Below are positions 5,187 to 7,270 of a stretch of 7,270 nucleotides of DNA, piece by piece. Position 1 is the first letter of the stretch; the number at the start of each line of letters is the position of its first letter. A program made the position numbers and the translations under genes. The notes beneath the pieces are model-generated. The model did no database searches. It was given only the letters and a program-made list of their open reading frames with translations, and was not told where the DNA came from. Origin of the DNA: Alphaproteobacteria bacterium (lineage in GTDB: Bacteria; Pseudomonadota; Alphaproteobacteria; Sphingomonadales; Emcibacteraceae); NCBI GenBank assembly GCA_030432815.1, contig JAUILB010000140.1:1-7270 (forward strand). The letters run 5' to 3'.

Positions 5187-6917
5187 CTACTTGCGAATAT
5201 ACTTTACGATACCGCCCACAATCGTCATTTCCACTTTTGTATCCATGATTTTATCGTCGGGAACAGTCAACAGATCTTGTGAAAGGATTGTTATATCCGC
5301 CAGTTTTCCTACCTTGATGGATCCCTTAATGTTTTCTTCAAAAGCGGCGATGGCATTGCCCATGGTGTAGCTATAAAGTGCCACGTCGCGGGTATAAACC
5401 TCCTGACCCTGAAAGATCGTCCCGTCGGAAAGTTCCCGTGTGACAGAACATTTAAAGCTGGCAATCGGGTCAATTTCATCCACGGGCGGATCAGTACCGT
5501 TTGTGGGGACAAGTCCCGCTTCATATAGAGTATTGAAAAGATAGCTGCGTTCCACCGTGCGGTTTTTACCAAGGCGGTCTTCCACCCACGAACCATCGGA
5601 ACAGGCGAAAATACCCTGTGCCGCAGGGATGACATCATACTCCACAAAACGGGGTATATCATCGGGATGGATCACCTGCGGGTGTTCAATGCGCCAGCGT
5701 AGATCGGTTTTATCCGGGTGGGCGTCCCGGATGGCGCCATAAATATTCAGAAGTTCTCGGGTCGCGCGGTCACCGATGCCCTGAATGGCCATCTGGTAGC
5801 CGTGTTCAACGGCAAGTTGGGCGGATTTTTGGATATCTTCCACTGGTACCACGTTAAGTCCGTAGCTTTCCGGCATGTCTGAGTAAGGCTCAAGCAGCCA
5901 GCCACCATGGGTTCCCAGGGCACCGTCTAGTACTTTTTCACCAATGCCACGAACAGTAAGGAAATTGTTGCCGTAACCCAACAGACGATATTCTTCGAGC
6001 TTCCCTTCCACTGCGAGTTCTTCATACGGAAGATCAAAAGCCATCCACAGCCGTACCGGAAGCACTCCTTCATCGGCCATTTTTTTAAGCAGATCGACTT
6101 CTTCGAATGTGGTGCCAAGATCTTGGAAGGATGTAATGCCGTATTTCAGGCTCTCCTCACCAGCAGTAATGATCGCCCTGCGTAGCTCGGCTTCGGCTTG
6201 CTCAGGGGTGCGTAGTGCTTCATAGTCAGCGAATGCGGCGCGTACCGCGTCCTGCGCGGCTTCACGCATCATACCTGTCGGGGTGCCATCTGCTTTATGC
6301 ACAATTTCCCCTCCATCGGGTGGAATGGTGTTCCTGTCAATGCCAGCGGCATCCATAGCGGCCTGATTGGCGAAAACAGCATGACCGGATGTATGAATAA
6401 GCATCACCGGGTTATTTGGACTTACCGCGCTGAGCTTGTCATGAACCGGTATACCGTCAACCAGCACGTCTTCACGAGTCGTCCATTTATCCTGATGCCA
6501 GCCGCGGCCAACAATCCATTCATTGGGCTTTGCGCCTTCGACGGCACGTTCTACTTTGTCAACGATTGACTGAAAACTGGTATCATACCGAAGTTCAAGG
6601 CGATAAAAGCTGTCACCGTAGCTAGTGTAATGACCGTGTCCTTCAATAAAGCCGGGGATGGCTGTACTTCCTTCAAGGTCAATTACATTTGTTCCATCAC
6701 CGATCCAAGCGGCGATTTCATCTGACGATCCGACAGCAGCAATACGATCACCAACAATGGCAATGGCTTCGGCGCGGGGCATACCACTTTCTACAGTCAG
6801 AATATTGCCATTTGTGAGTACCATATTGGCAACAGGGGTACCCGTATTGTCATTGACTGACTGCTCCGCACAGGATGTAAGCAGTAATCCAATAATTATG
6901 ATGATGATTTTTTTCAT
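5187..6917 (-). CDS. YtcJ-like amidohydrolase (Amidohydrolase_3), predicted lipoprotein
   Basis: The ATG at 6917 gives 576 aa beginning MKKIIIIIIGLLLTSC: a lipoprotein signal with lipobox LLTSC, so Cys16 would be lipidated. The next residue is Ala, consistent with the outer membrane. The mature part is a metal-dependent hydrolase of the YtcJ/COG1574 type, which cleaves amide-like bonds; the substrate is unknown. Visible landmarks: GFIEGHGH (His94/His96), GRGWHQDKW, HTSGHAVFAN (175-184), KVLDGALG with LLEPYSD, RIEH (His412) and NGTDPPVDEIDP (Asp476). Two things are odd. The family motif 'HAIGDRA' reads QGIGDRA, with Gln379 where a His ligand is expected. The conserved Lys before DGAL is 3 rather than 4 residues ahead of the Asp. 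A GTG at 6926 is an alternative start, but it would add three residues before a typical MKK signal. The gene begins 12 bp after the parE stop, probably in one transcript. Confidence 0.9.
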   Translation of the reverse strand: MKKIIIIIIGLLLTSCAEQSVNDNTGTPVANMVLTNGNILTVESGMPRAEAIAIVGDRIAAVGSSDEIAAWIGDGTNVIDLEGSTAIPGFIEGHGHYTSYGDSFYRLELRYDTSFQSIVDKVERAVEGAKPNEWIVGRGWHQDKWTTREDVLVDGIPVHDKLSAVSPNNPVMLIHTSGHAVFANQAAMDAAGIDRNTIPPDGGEIVHKADGTPTGMMREAAQDAVRAAFADYEALRTPEQAEAELRRAIITAGEESLKYGITSFQDLGTTFEEVDLLKKMADEGVLPVRLWMAFDLPYEELAVEGKLEEYRLLGYGNNFLTVRGIGEKVLDGALGTHGGWLLEPYSDMPESYGLNVVPVEDIQKSAQLAVEHGYQMAIQGIGDRATRELLNIYGAIRDAHPDKTDLRWRIEHPQVIHPDDIPRFVEYDVIPAAQGIFACSDGSWVEDRLGKNRTVERSYLFNTLYEAGLVPTNGTDPPVDEIDPIASFKCSVTRELSDGTIFQGQEVYTRDVALYSYTMGNAIAAFEENIKGSIKVGKLADITILSQDLLTVPDDKIMDTKVEMTIVGGIVKYIRK

Positions 6918-6930
6918 ATAAGTCACTTAT
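6918..6930. repeat. 13-bp palindrome between parE and the amidohydrolase gene
   Basis: ATAAGT, C, ACTTAT is perfectly symmetric. It fills the junction: one end touches the parE stop codon (6930-6932) and the other abuts the amidohydrolase ATG (6917). In RNA it could form a 5-bp stem with a UGA loop at the translation start, which may explain the lack of a clear SD. It may also be chance. Confidence 0.3.
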
Positions 6931-7270
6931 TAAATATCCAGATCGGCGACCTTTTCGGCATTTTCCTGAATGAACTGGAAACGAAGTTCCGGTTTTTTGC
7001 CCATAAGTTGATCGACCCTTTCGGCGGTTGCAAGACGGGTGCCTTCTTCGATCACTACCTTAAGAAGTGTGCGTTTGCCCCGTGTCATAGTGGTTTCCCT
7101 TAGCTGCGCGGCAGGCATTTCCCCAAGGCCCTTAAAGCGGCTTACTTCGATCTTGCCGCGCCCAGAAAATTCAGTGGCCATTAGTTCGTCCTTATGATCG
7201 TCGTCACGGGCATAAAGAACGGTACCGCCCTGTGCGATCCGGTAAAGTGGTGGCTGGGCTAAAAATAAAT
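6930..7270 (-). CDS. parE: DNA topoisomerase IV subunit B, C-terminal part (partial)
   Basis: About 112 codons of the C-terminus are in view, and the frame stays open to the right edge, so the gene begins outside. The Met codon at 7181-7179 is internal: codons upstream of it read LAQPPLYRIAQGG and YARDDDHKDEL, typical ParE sequence. The conserved SRFKGLGEMPAAQLRETTM segment belongs to the end of the TOPRIM/C-terminal region shared by GyrB and ParE. The KRTLLKV continuation and the GKKPELRFQFIQENA tail favour ParE over GyrB. Topoisomerase IV (ParC2ParE2) uses ATP to separate linked daughter chromosomes; ParE holds the ATPase and TOPRIM parts, of which only the last portion is seen here. The stop (TAA, 6932-6930) is followed by no terminator, so transcription probably continues into the amidohydrolase gene. 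Confidence 0.88.
   Translation of the reverse strand, partial: LFLAQPPLYRIAQGGTVLYARDDDHKDELMATEFSGRGKIEVSRFKGLGEMPAAQLRETTMTRGKRTLLKVVIEEGTRLATAERVDQLMGKKPELRFQFIQENAEKVADLDI

Noticed and set aside
5113..5370. Plus-strand frame of 85 codons beginning in the 4959-5186 gap
   Set aside because: Most of it is antisense to the amidohydrolase 3' end, and there is no SD or family resemblance.
6890..6917. Poly-Ile tract and ATC-type trinucleotide run at the start of the amidohydrolase
   Set aside because: It is simply the hydrophobic core of a lipoprotein signal peptide. The repeat is short and imperfect, so slippage control is not supported.

Overview
The window looks like ordinary chromosomal DNA from an alphaproteobacterium, probably a marine or low-GC lineage. 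The organism call rests on three things. The RhlE-type helicase ends in a GMGDHVP-type tail I associate with alphaproteobacterial homologues. The topoisomerase IV fragment ends in a KPELRFQFIQENA-type tail. Base composition is moderately AT-rich, judged by eye at mid-40s %GC. Order-level placement (Kordiimonadales/Emcibacterales-like) is a guess. I see no phage, transposon, integron, CRISPR, tRNA or rRNA.

Layout. At the left edge a plus-strand gene enters the window already open. It encodes a DUF442 / rhodanese-phosphatase-like protein whose true start lies outside, and it ends 2 bp from the stop of the next, convergent gene. Everything else, from 460 to the right edge, is on the minus strand. 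Read in the direction of transcription (right to left), the genes are: the C-terminal end of parE (topoisomerase IV subunit B); a YtcJ-like metal-dependent amidohydrolase with a lipoprotein signal, starting 12 bp after parE; an unrecognised six-helix membrane protein; a DEAD-box RNA helicase (RhlE type); a GGDEF diguanylate cyclase with a coiled-coil linker; and a PaaG-like crotonase-family enoyl-CoA isomerase/hydratase.

How the genes fit together. There is no clear pathway operon. The parE-amidohydrolase pair is close enough to be co-transcribed. The membrane protein, helicase and cyclase have upstream gaps of about 140-230 bp and look like separate units. The gap ahead of the crotonase is only 88 bp but contains a candidate promoter. 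The best promoter candidate is a TTGACA/TATTGT pair upstream of the helicase. A TTGACA/AATAGT pair before the crotonase would place the transcript start at or next to its best ATG, suggesting a leaderless message. Several short perfect DNA dyads lie in the gaps and are listed as possible but unproven operators.

The most unusual item is the membrane protein at 4062-4958. It carries three copies of an intramembrane [D/N]-x3-W-x7-E-x-[E/N]-x-[W/F] signature, in predicted helices 2, 4 and 6, within what looks like an internally duplicated two-helix unit. The amidohydrolase also deserves a look, because a His normally used as a metal ligand in its family reads as Gln. I did not find a convincing new multi-gene system.
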